Origin: Zonotrichia leucophrys gambelii
Taxonomy: Eukaryota; Chordata; Aves; Passeriformes; Passerellidae
Length of the DNA stretch: 64,000 nucleotides
NCBI RefSeq assembly: GCF_028769735.1
Contig: NC_088200.1
Location: 68,791,268 to 68,855,267, forward strand
Reading direction: 5' to 3'
The notes below the pieces were generated by a model. That model was given only the letters and a program-made list of their open reading frames with translations. It had not been told where the DNA came from and ran no database searches. Below are positions 1 to 25,415 of the stretch, in pieces. Both the position numbers and the translations under genes were made by a program. How positions within the stretch are numbered: the first letter of the stretch is position 1; each line of letters begins with the position of its first letter.

Positions 1-299
1 ATAATTACAGAATGTCTGGACAGCAGGGAATTTTGTACTGTTAATACTGAAATGTTTGCAGAACTTTTAAGAAATGTGTATAAGAAACATTCTAAAATGA
101 TACCTAGAACTTAAATTCTCACAGCAGTGAAGAAACTGGCACACAAATTATGGCTTATCTCAGTGCAGTCTCTTCCTTCTCTGGTCTTCTCCTAACAAAG
201 AAAAACTTATCTAGCTAAAGAATTGTCATGAGTTAGAGAAGCTGGCCAGAATAGCCCTAATTAAGTGGTGCAGAACATGCTCTTCTTTGCTATCACAGA

Positions 300-1316
300 A
301 AGGTTCAGGCTGGAAAGGGCCCTTAAGATCATCTAGCTCCTATCCCCTTGCTGCAGGCAAGGACACCTTACACTAGACAGATTGCTCAGCATCTCATTCA
401 GCCTGGCCTTGGATGCTTCCAGGATGGGGATTCCACAGCTCTGGACAGTCTGTTCCAATGCCTCACCACCCTCACAGTTAAGAATTTCTTCCTAGTACGT
501 GATCTAAACCTGTCCTCTTTCATTTTGAAGCCATTCTCCTTGTCCTGTCACTGCATGCTTTGGTAAAAAGTCTCTCTCCATCATTCTTGTAGGGTTCTTT
601 CAGGATCTGGAAGGCCACAATTAAGTCACCTCAAAGCCTCCTCTTTTCCAGGCTGACAAATCCCAACTCTCATAGCCTTTTTTTATAGGAGAGGTGCCTC
701 AGCCCTCTAATGAACTTAGTGGTCTCCTCTGAAGGTGTCCCAACAGGTTCCTGTGCCCCCTGTGCTGAAGACCCCAGGCCTGGACACAGCATTCCACATG
801 GAGTCTCACCAGAGGAGAGCAGAATCCCCTCCCTGCCCTGCTGCCCACGCTGCTTTGGACACAGCCCAGGGCACATTTGGCTCTCTGGGCTGTGGCTGCC
901 CAGGGCCAGGTCAGCCTCTCAGCCACCAGCACCCCCAAGCCCTTTGCTCTCCATGACTTCTCTTCTCTCCCAGTCTGTACCCTCCCAGTCTGGGGTTGTC
1001 CTGACCTGGGTGTAGCACCTTGCACTTGGTCTTGTTAAATCTCATGAATTTCTCATGACCCACTTCTGGAGCTTGTCCAGGTCCTTTGAGAAAAGTGAAT
1101 CCCATCTGATGCTGCCAGTGTGTCTGGTGCCATGTAGGCCATCCCACTGTCAAAAAACCACCTAAAATCTTGGCAGTGACACCAGCCAGGGAGGCATGTA
1201 TTAATAGACTGGGCCTGGCTGTTTCTTCCAAAGTGAGTGTCTGCAACTGGTATTTCCCTTCCTGTGTTGAATCATTCATATTTGACTGCACCTGATACCA
1301 CCCAGACTTAGGCACG
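300..1316 (-). mobile_element. CR1 LINE 3' fragment, minus strand
   Basis: Reading + strand, it opens with the reverse of the CR1 3' end (ggctggaaagggcccttaag) and continues through the usual ctgttccaatgcctcaccaccctc region. On the minus strand the reverse-transcriptase C-terminus is recognisable (KFMRFNKTKCKVLHPGQDNP). Coding is broken, and the copy is 5'-truncated as normal for CR1. Confidence 0.88.
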
Positions 1317-3205
1317 TCTGTTCATTCCTGTTTGTCATGACAATGACAGCAAATGCTTTGAAGCCCAGTTCAAGAGAGTTCTTCCATGTGAAAAGAAAAT
1401 GCTTTTAATAAAAGACAGAAATGAGGTTAGCAGAGGCTAGTTTAGTGCTTTCACAGATTTTTTCATCCACTTTTCAGTACAATTTGATTCGCTCTCAAAC
1501 ACAGGACAAAACTACTGTACTTCTTCTGTCCTTCCTGCACACTGGCCTCTACTTTTATTTTCCAGTTATATCGTACCTTTAGCAGCTGTACAGTGTAGTA
1601 TTTTAAATAGTGCATACTTTTGGAAGCCTTTTTCAAATCCTCCCCAGTGTATGAAGCTAGAAGAGTTTATTCTGGACATAGTTCTGAGATCTTGTAAAGG
1701 GCCATAAAGTCAAAAAGTCTGTAAGATTGGCCGAGCATTGTTTTCTCCTCCCAGCACTTTCTGGTGTTTTAATTTAATTCTTGCCTTCCAATAGTAAATG
1801 CTTCATGCTGAAATATTATCTTTACTGGAAATAGGTTGCTGTCCACTGGTGTCTTAGAATGTGTTGGCCACTATACATATGAGATAAAGGAGTGGAATCA
1901 AGTTACTTGTAGAAATTAGCTACAAGGTCACTATCTCTAGAAAATTGTTTGCACATGGATGAGGTTTTTATTCAAGCATTGCAGTACTTTCTTCATTGTA
2001 TCTGCATTTGAAGGATTGTATCTGTTTGATTTATTGGCAGATAAAGGTTTAAAGCATTTCCAGCACTGTTGCCTGAAATATCCTGAAATAATTTAGGAAA
2101 AAAAGAGTTAGAAATTCACTGCCATGACTCTGGGATGTGTTTATGGTCAAGTAATTTTTTGTTTTTTCATTATTTAAAAGTGTTCTGTTAAGTCTGCCAT
2201 AAAAAATACTTTCTGAAAAAGTCTGTAAGCATTTTGGATTTGCATGGACATTTGCTATCTATTACATGCCACTACAGTGATTTCATTCTTGAGCTCTTAA
2301 GAAAGTGATAGCCAAATCTATTCAGTCAGTAGGGGCCCTTCAAACTAATAGAAAAAAATGAAAGTTATGTTAGCATATCCAGCTTTACTAAATCTCTCAA
2401 GATTTAGTAGAGCAGGTTATTTGGATTTGATTTGGGAGTTGTGATTTCTTAGCTGTTGCCTTTGAGGTGTTTGACAGCAGTGTGTTTGCATCTTTTTGGG
2501 ACAAAAGCAAAAGTGAAACAAAACCATATCCACTTCACCAACTCACAGCACAGCCCTCATGAACTGTAGCAGTCTTAACTGTGAATGAATGCTAAGAGTG
2601 ACTCCTCTAGCTTCACATTCAAAACATGATTGCTTTTAGAATTAGAAAATAATTTTATACTGAAATGGCCCCAGATTTTGAAGTGTCTCAGATTTGCTGT
2701 TACTGCAGTTTAAACTACCTTTTTAATTTAGGGCTAAACAGCCTCCTCAAAGTTTCAGGTAGGCCTAGGTATTTTCAGTATGTTGAAAGTGTTGTGATTA
2801 AATTTTACTATGTTGAAAGCATCGTGAATCAGAATTTTGTTTTCAATAGCTGCAACTTTTATCTAAGATTGTGGTAATTAACATGTCCTTTCACTTCGGG
2901 GGAAGAAAGATATCTTTTGTGTTCCTGACACAACATTGTATTTTCTCAAGGCTGCAACACTGATACTGGTGAAAGATGAATAGTTATAAATATTTTTCAG
3001 AGTGAATCACAGAAAAGATAACAATAAATAGAATATAAAAGTAAATGTAAGATAAAAATAAGTACTATAAAGACCCAGGTAAGCCTGGGCCAAAATATCT
3101 CTGTACTAATATTTTTTTATTTTAAGCAGGCATCTCTGTATATTTTAAGGGGTCCTGTGAAACATGGTCTACTGAAAAGTGTCTGTCCATGGCAGGGGAG
3201 TTGCA

Positions 3206-3256
3206 GCTAGGTGACCTTAAGGTCCCTTCCAGCCCAGGCCATTTTGTGGTTCCATG
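3206..3256 (+). mobile_element. CR1 3' tail fragment, plus strand
   Basis: About 50 bp matching the CR1 3' terminus (aggtgaccttaaggtccctt, then ccagccca...ttccatga). Only the last bases of the element are present. Confidence 0.7.
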
Positions 3257-3552
3257 AAGTAAGAAACTTAACAAGTCTTGCAGAATAGTTTTGAAACTAT
3301 TAAAGAGATTACAGAAGCAGAGACACCTTGAATTTAGCCACTAATTATTTGGCAACAGCTAAAATCTTGTACTTTCAATAAACTTAAGAACATGAAAAAG
3401 ATGCCTCTAAAGCTGAGGCTACCCATGTCCAAGTGAAGACCCCTACCAACTGAACACCTGCAAAATGTGTTGTGAAATACATCAAAGCATGCAAAAGATA
3501 GATTGTTAAATAGCTGTTGAGTAGGCATTTATTTAGAAATTAGGTAGCTACA

Positions 3553-3903
3553 TGTGGTATTCACATGCCCTCTGAATGGTGAAAAGCAGAGAAAAGAATT
3601 ACCAAAAAAATTCTTATCTCATTATATCTCATTAGCTGTTCCTGTGTTTTTGGACTTGTGGAATGTGTTGGAAGATTATTTACCTAAAGGGATTGCTTGA
3701 TTGGATTCTGGTGGACACTGTTTGTGTTAATTAGCCTATCAGTCAAGCTGTGTTGACTGTCTGGTCAGCAGTCAGTCATGAGTTTCTTCAGTTTACTATA
3801 GATCTTGTTAGTGTAATACAGTGTAAAATAGTTATAGTATACTATAGTATAATAAAGTAATTAATTAGCCTTCTGATATCGTGGAGTTCTGCGCATCATT
3901 CTT
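3553..3903 (+). mobile_element. Solo LTR of an endogenous retrovirus (copy 1)
   Basis: Begins tgtggtattcacatgccctc and is collinear with a second copy at 18005. Shared blocks include tgtggaatgtgttggaagat, cagtcatgag and a poly(A) signal AATAAA (3851-3856) followed by gcatcattcttccctg. No internal retroviral genes flank it. The family name is uncertain, and the 3' boundary is blurred. Confidence 0.7.
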
Positions 3904-5320
3904 CCCTGCATTGAGGAATCTTCATAAATACAAGAACTACATACTTGCATATTTTGAAAGTATAATTATGCTTCTTGGCTGTAACCAGGTGTGTTGGCTT
4001 GGTGGACTTAGCACTCAGCACACACCTCTGTGCAAATGTGTCAAAACCGCTTAGCTCCGTGTGTGGATTGGCACCTGGGTGAAGGAACCCTGTCTTGAAA
4101 GTGGGACTGTGCCAGTGCTAGTGCATGTTTAGTAGCATTCTTCATTAGTGTTTGAAGAGATCTTGCCCATGCTTCTGCAGGAGAGAGAGTTTCTTGGCTC
4201 TGCAGTGGTCACTGGGAATTTTTGGTGGCCATGAGTTATGTTTTAATAGCTGTTTTAGTTGATGTAGTAGGGAACACTGTCACATCACTGAGCCAAGTTT
4301 AGATGTTTGAAAGCTTCCCCCAGCTTAAATCTTTTAAGTGTTAATTCTTTTAAAAAAGGCTGAGATTGTGAAGAACATGATGGTAATTCCAACAGAACAG
4401 AACTGTTTACTCCATCTCTGAGATCCAAGTAAATCTATTTCCTGTGGGACCTACAGACTAATTTTTACAAAAGGTAAAGTGCATGGAGAACAGACCCTGG
4501 CCATACCCCCTTTGTTGTCTTCTCGGAGCATACTCTGCACCAGTGCATTAACTGAGGTCAATAGAGACCACTTAACAAAAGCAATTTAATGTGCCCTATA
4601 TGTCTATTTAATGTGTAGGGTAGGAGACGGATGGGAGTGGGAGCTGTTGAAATTCATGATGCCTCCTCAAGAGAGGGTCCAGGACTGGAAGAAAGGGAGA
4701 GGAGGTGCAGCTCTCAGCACGTACACTCCTGTTCTCCTCTGTTACATCGCTTTTTCAGTGCTGCTGAACCCAATTCACCCTGTTTTCTGCCTCCCTTTCC
4801 CAGTTGTCTCTGGTTCCCTTGTGTGAAAGCAGTCTCTTGCTGTCTAGTGGGTAATAACAATTTCTCTCCCAGTTTCTTACTAGAAGAAAAGCCTTTTGGC
4901 TTTGGAAATAAGTGTGACTTGCCTGAAAAATACCAATTACACATAACATAACATTAAACTTGGTTTTATACTGCTTTTTCCTTGTGTTTTTAGGATTAAT
5001 TGCAAAATAAGAATTGCAACTGATTAGGCAATAATGCTAGTAAAATATAATTTAAAAATCTATCTCTAATACTCAATATTGAAATAATTTTATGTGTTTA
5101 AAATAGTTATCTTCCAGTTGCTCCAAACTGAACCATCCCAGGTATCCACAGTCATCTTGTTACATGTGGCTTCTGTTTTCATGAAGTAGTACAGTCCAGG
5201 ATGGGCCTTTAAAATACCATAAAGAAAAATAGTAGTTTTAGCATAGCTGTATCAATCCCTTTCCCATTTCTATGAGTTGTATTATGGGACTACTCAGCCT
5301 TTAACTATAATTTTGCTTCT

Positions 5321-5373
5321 CAGTGATCCTTGTGAGTCCTTTCCAACTCAGGATATTCTATGTTTCTGTGATT
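5321..5373 (+). mobile_element. CR1 (X-like) 3' tail fragment, plus strand
   Basis: cagtgatccttgtgagtcct followed by ttccaactcaggatattcta and tgtttctgtgat is the terminal part of a CR1 copy. The same tail type closes the SINE at 53472. Confidence 0.7.
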
Positions 5374-5905
5374 ATTTGGTATATAAATACTGTGTTTTGA
5401 CTCTAATTATTATTTTAAAATAGAGATCAAAGTAGGTAAGTGGCTAATTTGGTATTGCTTCAGTTGACAGAGAGAGTACTAATAATCTTTCACACCGCTT
5501 TCTCCTTGTAGATCATGATGTTGTAAAATCTCTGCTGAGGGACCTCCAGAGTTAGGTTGTTTAAGAGTGCTTACCCAGCTGCCAGGAAGCTAATGGCCAG
5601 TGGTGTGTCAGGACAAACTTAGGCGAAGACATCCCCTTTTTTCCTTAATTGTTCCTCAAATGGAGTTCTTGTCAAAGCTTTTTTCTGACCAAGTCTTTTC
5701 AAGAGCAGCAGAGTTAGGCAGTAACTTAGTTTGATAAGGAAAGCTGAGCAGAGTTTGGTGAGGAAAGCTGGACAGGATGTCTTCAGTTTTACCATAATGA
5801 GTAAAGGGAAAAGTAATTTGTTTACCTCTTACCTTAAAAAAAATATTTACTGTAGTGTAAGCTCTTGCGATGTTTCAAAATTTCAATTTTTTTCTCCTTT
5901 TTTAG

Positions 5906-18717
<12,812 letters not shown>

Positions 18718-19250
18718 TTTAGACTTGAATTTAGTTCTGGTAGCATAATTGTAGCCCAGGGTTAAAAGCCATGTATAACCAATGTGCTCTTTTAAGTGCT
18801 GGAGTCATACAATCAGATCTGTGTTGCTGGCATCACTTTGATAGGGAGTTGCCTTCAGCAGGTTATTCTGCATTGTGAAATGGGGAATATTTTGATTATA
18901 TAGAAGTTTGTCACCGCAGACTGTAAATGGCTTTTCAGATGGCTTTACTTCTAAGAAATCCCTTGAGGCATTTAAACTTCATTTTAATTTTATTTTTTTA
19001 AATTTGTGCATACTGTGTCAAAATATATAATGGGGAAGTATTTTCAAAATTGTTTACATATCATACAGTATAGCACAGAATGTTGAAGTTCTTTATAATC
19101 TTACTGTTTTACATATTTTTGGGTAGAGAATCTCTCATATTAAGTCTCAGTTAAAAATTACCTATTATCATCAACTTTCAGATTCCATAAACTTTGTTTT
19201 TCACAAACAAATTAATTAAATACAAATAAAATTATTTTATTCAATATACT
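18718..19250 (+). other. PGGT1B: PGGT1B 3' UTR (approximate)
   Basis: AT-rich non-coding sequence between the PGGT1B stop codons and the poly(A) signal at 19225. I saw no repeat in it. The end assumes cleavage 10-25 bases after the AATAAA; longer UTR forms using later signals are possible. Confidence 0.6.
19225..19230 (+). terminator. PGGT1B: Likely PGGT1B polyadenylation signal
   Basis: A canonical AATAAA sits about 510 bp after the stop, followed by a GT-rich stretch (ggttgtgtgg, 19261-19270) where a downstream element would be expected. This is the best of the candidate signals after the last exon. Confidence 0.6.
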
Positions 19251-22200
19251 GGACTTTTAAGGTTGTGTGGCCTTACTAAATGGATCTCATAATTCTTCTG
19301 AGTAGGTTTTACACAGATGCAGTGGATTGTTAGCCAGACAGAGTTTTCATCTGAAATAGTTTCTTCATGTGAAGTTCACTAAGAGTGTGGCATATTGATG
19401 TGCATCAATAAGAGATATTCAGCCCAGTCTTTTGGAGGCATACCTGTATGCAAGAGTAGCATTAGAACCTGCTTCCAAAGACAAACCTTTGCAATACATT
19501 GAAGTTGTTTGAATTAGAGTAATGATGAACATTCTCAGCTTCTTTAGTGCTTTACTAGTGCCTTACTTTGTATGCTTGAAGTGCTGTTCAGAGTTGAAGG
19601 AACTAACTTTGCAGCTGGTGTGTTTGTGGCAGGTCAGTTTGTGCATTCAGTAGACACCACATCTTTCAACTTGCCAGTCATTAACAGCACTTTTTTTTCT
19701 TAAAGGTTCCAAAGATAACTGAAGACTTCCTAAGACAGATTAGGTGCACCATTTGCCACTGCTGTGCCCAAAGAAACAGGATGTAGATCTTTTTGGCTAG
19801 CAAAAAGAGCTTTGGGGATAAACATGATTCCTGTTTTGCAATGCAGGGCGAGTGGAAAGGGTAGTGTAGTTGTACCCTTAGCACACATGTCAGAGAGGTC
19901 CAGTAGGTATCTTTAGGCTACCAGAACAATCCCCTTGTCCAAACCTGTAGCAGCCTTCCAACCTAAATAGATAGGTTTTATTTCTGTAGCAGATTTATTT
20001 TCATGGCAGCATTGGGAGCATGACTAGTGATAGTTGTCTGCTTAGAAAAGCAGAGGACGAGTGGGGTAGGGTGTGTGTGATCCAGACATGTCCCAGTAGA
20101 CACTTTACTTGGAGGAGGAGAGACGCAGCAGTTGTAAAAACTGGGAAGTCTGGAACCAAGAGAACTGTGAGGCCAGTACTGGAGAGGGGGAATGAGGTGC
20201 TTGAGTAGGACTGTTGCGGAGTGAGAGAAATGAAAACTGGGAGATACTAAGGCTGGAGGCACCAGTGAAATATATGGAGTAGTAATGGAACCAAACTGGT
20301 GGAAAGGATTTGAGCTGTGTCGGGTAAGACTGGGGAGCAAAAGAAAGGTACTGACTCAAGGAACATGAAGGAGTTAAGGAGCAAAGATAGAGTTTGGGAG
20401 TTGGTTTTACTGACCACATGCTGACATGAACAAAAATCCAGCCACAAGTAAAAAGAACTAGCAAGATACCTGAAAGAGAGTATCTCCCAGGCAGGGGGCT
20501 CACTACTGCAGTTCCTGTGGGAATCCCATTTTCCTGAATAGGCTTAATGGGGTGTTGGTCAGCAAAGGCTGAAGTAGCTTCCCTGAGCAGAAGTCTCTAA
20601 GGTCATAGGTGTCTACCTAGAAAAAAACCCATTTAAAACCAAACAATAAAAATCTTGAAGTAAAAATGGATCAAAAAAGCATGGTATTTTCTTGTCTTTG
20701 CATCAGATGGTGATGACAAGTTGACTTCATGGTAGGATAGGATGGATTTCTGGTGTAGTTACAATGAAAGTGAAATGTAATTTTAGCTATCCATCCCCAC
20801 CACTGCTTCTTTGCCTTGCCGGTGAACCATCTTTGAGTTTTTTAGCTTTTACCACATACCCTGGTAGAGGGAGTAGCTTTGAGTTTCAGAAGAGTTGAAT
20901 AAAGTATTCTGAGTCTCTGCTGGGAAACGTCAAAATATTTGTTCTTACTTATCTTAGTGCAAAATGATGTATTTTACTATGGTGAGGCAAATCCATACTT
21001 GCAAAATCCTGAGCTATGGTTCCTGAGTTGTCCTGTGTGTGACCACATTCTCATCTGTGAGGGACATCGGGGTCCCTCAGCAGAAAATATGGGGGTAACA
21101 GTGAAAAATCATACAATGTGAATAAGAAAAATTCTCATGGAAAGTAATTTAACAGTTTTCTGTCTCAAAAAACAGGTAAAGTTTCTTGCTATGTTTTCTG
21201 TAAGCTACCCTGGGTTCTTTATATGGATTTTACATTTCTTATCTCCTTGGCCCCCAGTTATTCTACAACATCTTTTCAGGCTGCCTGTTGACTGCAGAGC
21301 TGGCCTTTCCTAAAGGTTGCATAAGGTGTATTTGTTTCTCATTAACCCAAAGTTTGATGAAGGCAGCAAAATACCTATGCTTTCATCTCACACTGAGTAT
21401 CTAATTACTTTAATTCTTTTGAAATCTTTAATCTTTTTTAAGTTGATAAAAATCAGTACTAATAACCAACTCTGCATATATGATTTGCCATTCTGAATGT
21501 CCCAGTTTATGTCAGGCAAACAAATTATGAACATTGAATGTTCCTGTAGCAGACATCTGGATTCTGACTGTATTGAATTGTCTCTCTGATTTTTGTGGTT
21601 TATTGTGTCTTTTGACTAGAAAAATGTTAAATGAGAAATCAGTGGACAAGAGTTTCGCAGAAGTCCATAACCTAAAATCACTTTTAAAGGGGATACATCA
21701 AAATAGAGCTAAAACTTAAATGTGAAGTTTAAATGTAGCTAGAAAAAGTAAACCATGTGATTATTACCTACCTCTAATAATTTTGTGTTAACCACAGCTT
21801 TACATTGCTGAGACTGAACCTACATAAGAAATTCATGCATTGAATGGCTTTACCATGTGCTTGAGGATGAAAAACCTCTTGACTATCAGACTGACAAATG
21901 TGAGTGCCTCTATCCTATCTGAAACACTCCCAAACTCTGTGTGTGGCCCGAGTTTCTCTTCCAGAAAAACTGCTTTAAAATGGTATGTTGAACAAAGGAA
22001 GTCAAATGTATCTTTTCCATAGGATGTGAGGACTGGGGATTTAAACATTGTCACTAGGGCTTTCAGGCCCACTTGATTTGTACATAGCTGCTGACAGATG
22101 TAACACCATTTTGGAAGGCTGCTTCTAAGCATGTTTGTATTTATAAATTTTCATATTGAGAACTATTTTTTCTAAATGGAACAATCATCATCACTGAAAA

Positions 22201-23167
22201 AACTAGCAAGTAAATTGAGTATTGCAGAAATACCTGAAATGCATATGCTGAAGCACATATTAAGAGTACCGCGCTCTCTGCTCTATTGCCCAAGGTAAAA
22301 GACAACCTGAGAGGAGCTGAAGAAGCTGCCTCAAATTTGCTTTCTCCATGAATGCCAGTATAGAAATTAAATATTCTGTAGAAACTGTTGTGTTCCCTAA
22401 AAAATACATTTCAACTTTGTGCCAAGTGAGCCATTCAGTGTGGGGTTGCCTAATATAGAGGGGAAGAAACAGTGGTTTCCAAAGTCAAAGCATTTTATGG
22501 ACAGCCCATCTCCTGGCATTTTGGAGAAACTTGCTATCAGTGTCCCTGTGGAGGTCAAAGAGATGTCAGGACATGCATAAGAAGCAGAGAGACCCTAAGA
22601 TGCTATTGTTGCAACTAAATATGAGACATCTCCAAAATTCATCATTGAATGAGATTATTGGTCTGTTTACGTTGATGTTAAATACTGTGGTGGTTCTGAA
22701 AAGCTCTTTTTTTGCTGTTGCAAGAAAAGACCACTTAACAAGTTTTCCTCATTTCAGATGACACTGGGTGGGAAAAAGGAAAGTCTCAACATCTTTATAC
22801 TAAATGGTTATTAAATTACTCCACTGAGTGGTTACAATGTGTTGTAGATTTACACTTTCTGTTCACCATTTTTAAGCTTTTGTGTTCCTGGATCTCTATT
22901 TGCCTGGTTAGTTTCTGAGTTTAATAAAAATCGATGAGCTGTTGAGAAAATGTGGGAAAACTGTAATTTCTTTTTAACTGTAGCTCTTGTCATGTGTTTT
23001 TTCCCAAGTTACATGTTCTGGGTGAGGACTTGTCTTCCTAAGGGCACAGAGCACGACAGCCTCCAAAGGTTTTCAAGCTGAACCCATCAAAGGCAGCAAA
23101 CCCTGACACTACTGCTTTATTTTTGAGGCACTGGAGAAGTGCTTGTTTGGTAACTACATTGTGAGAA
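19251..23167. other. Intergenic, no gene recognised
   Basis: Between the PGGT1B poly(A) site and a CR1. The longest open frame is a 120-codon minus-strand ORF (19978-20340) in purine-rich + strand sequence. It has no recognisable domain and I do not call it a gene. No repeat identified. Confidence 0.6.
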
Positions 23168-24500
23168 CATAGAATCATGGAATGGTTTGGGTTGGAAGGG
23201 ACCTTAAAAATCATCTCATCCAGCTCCCCTGCCAAGGGCAGGGAGACATCCCACCAGATCAGGTTGCTCAAAGCCCAGTCCAACCTGGATTTGAGCACTT
23301 TCAGGGATGGGGCATCCACAGCTTCTCTGGGCAAACCTTTTCCCGATGCCTCACCACCCTCAATAGTGAAGAATTTTTTCCTAATACCTACTTTGTCAGT
23401 TTTAATCCCCCTTGTCCTGTCACTACATGCCCTTGTAAAAAGGCCCTCTCCAACTTTTTTCTAGGGTCCCTTCATGTACTGGAAGGTGCTGTAGGTCTCC
23501 CCAGAGCCTCCTCCTTCCCAGGTCAGATAGGCCCCTCTCAGCCTGTCTTCACAGGAGGGATGTTCCAGCCCTCTGATCGTCTTCGTGGCCTCCCCTGGAT
23601 GCGCTCCTGAAGGTCCGTGTCCTTCTTAAGTTGAGGATCCCCAGAGCTGGATGCAGAATTCCAAATAGGATCTCACCAGAGCAGACCAGAGGGGCAGAAT
23701 CCCTCCCCTCCCCTGCTTTGGATGCAGCCCAGGGCACGTTTGGCGCTCTGGGCTGGGAGTGCCCATGGCCAGGTCATGTCCAGCCTCTCAGCCAGGAGCA
23801 CCCCAAGCCCTTCTCAGAACAGCTGCTCTCAATCCATTTGCTGCCCAGCCTGTACTTCTGTCTGCAGGACCTGGCACTTGGCTGTACCAGACTCCTCCAT
23901 GAGGTTCACACAGGCCCCCTTCTCAAGCCTGTCCAGGTCCCTCTGGATGCTGTTCCTTCCTTCTGGTGTGTGGATAGCACCAAGCAGCTCAGAGTCACTG
24001 GCACACTTGCTGAGGGTGCACTCAGTCCCCCTGACCCTGCTGCCCACAGGGTTGTGGAGCAGTGCCAGTCCCAACACCAGGCCCTGCAAAAGGCCACTCA
24101 TCACTGGTCTCTGCTTGGACATTTGGTGTTGACCACAACTCTTTTGAGCAACACTGTACAGCCCATTCCTTATCCATTGAGTGGTCCACCCTCTCCAGTT
24201 TGGAGCAAGGATGTCATGTGGAACAGGCTTTACACAGGTCCATGTATATCATGTCAGCTGTCCTTTCCACATCCATCAGTGTAAGCCCATCTACAAAGGC
24301 CACCAAAATTGTCAGGCACTGTTTGCCCTTAGTGAAGCCATGCTGGCTGTCACAAATCACCTACTTATTTTCCACATGCCTTACCATAATTTCTAGGAGG
24401 ATTTGCTCCATGATCTTGCCTTCCACTAAGGTGAGACTGGCATCCTTTAAAATGTTTCATCTGCAGATCCAGGCTCTGTACTTGGGAATAGGACTGGACA
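23168..24500 (-). mobile_element. CR1 LINE, 1.3-kb 3' portion, minus strand
   Basis: The + strand starts agaatcatggaatggtttgg and ttggaagggaccttaaaaat, the reversed CR1 3' terminus, and runs through to RT sequence (ttagtgaagccatgctggct; catgatcttgccttccacta). Minus-strand peptides such as GLVLGLALLHN and SIQRDLDRLEKGACVNLM are the C-terminal RT region, interrupted by stops. It explains the long open frames on the + strand here (for example 23631-24284), which are shadows. Confidence 0.92.
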
Positions 24501-24824
24501 GGCTGCTATCACTGGAGAACAACTAGGATTCTGAGGAAGAATATGGTCCTTACTTGGAGTAAAAAGAGAAAGTTCATTGAGGAAGAGAAAGTCTCTGTGA
24601 AAACAATCTGCATGCTCTCTCACTTGAGAATTAAAAATGTTCTGGAAAGAGGTTTCAACTTGCCACACAAGTTGTTTATATTAAATTTACAAATGCAAGG
24701 AGGGAGATATGAATGTAACAACTGAGTTTTGATAATTTTATTCTGTTTGTGAAAGTGACTTCCATGTTAACTCAGTTAACAGTGATGATAACCAAGTCCT
24801 AGGACGAGGACCAGGAGCTAATCT

Positions 24825-25415
24825 GTTGTGTTGAGTCTGGCTGAGTTCATTTTCCCTTAGCAGCCCTCACAGTGCTGTGCTTTGCACTGGCAGCTGGAAA
24901 GGTGCTGATAACAACAGTGCTGCTCTCGTTCAGCTGGGCAGTGCTGGCACAGTGGCAGCGCTGTCTCTCCAGCACTCTTGCCTACCCATCAGTAGGCTGG
25001 AGCTGGGCACGGTTCTGGGAGAAGACACAACCAGGCCAGCTGATCCAAACGGACACAACGTATATTTCATTGCATATGACATTAGCTCAGATATAAAAGC
25101 TAAGGAAAGCAGGAGGAAGTAGGATGTTTTTATTTACAATGTTTGCCTTCTGGAGCAACCAGTCCAGGTGCTGAAGCCATGTTCCTGGGAAGTGGCTGAA
25201 CATTGCTCGCCAACGACGGCAAGTAGAGAATAAACCTATTTTTTTCTCTTTGCTTTTGCATGCACAAACTTTCACTTTTGCTTTAGTAAACTGCCGTATC
25301 TGAACCTGTGGGTCCTTTTCAATCTTACTTTGTCTCTCCTGTCCATCCGGGAAGGAGGGTGATAGAGTGGTTTGGAAGGCATCTGGTGCCCAGCCCAGGT
25401 CAGCCCACCCCACTC
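24825..25415 (+). mobile_element. ERVL-like solo LTR, plus strand
   Basis: Follows the layout of a common avian LTR: an entry region resembling ggctgggatagagttaattt (here diverged), gctgatccaaacggacacaa, a TATA box (atataaaagc, 25091-25100), a tail agcaggaggaag, AATAAA at 25229-25234, and a final region with cctgtccatccgggaaggag and a diverged 3' end. No internal retroviral sequence is attached. Boundaries are approximate. Confidence 0.72.

Larger units (their letters stand above)
1..5905 (+). other. PGGT1B: PGGT1B intron (5' side of first visible exon)
   Basis: AT-rich intron sequence holding a minus-strand CR1 (about 300-1316), a short CR1 tail near 3206, a solo LTR at 3553 and another CR1 tail at 5321. 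The remaining stretches (1-299, 1317-3205, 3257-3552, 3904-5320, 5374-5905) show no exon, RNA gene or repeat I recognise. The exon expected before GPGISHPYD was looked for here and is absent. Confidence 0.75.

Noticed and set aside
23631..24284. 217-codon + strand open frame
   Set aside because: It lies wholly inside a minus-strand CR1 and is the antisense shadow of that element's RT/3' region.
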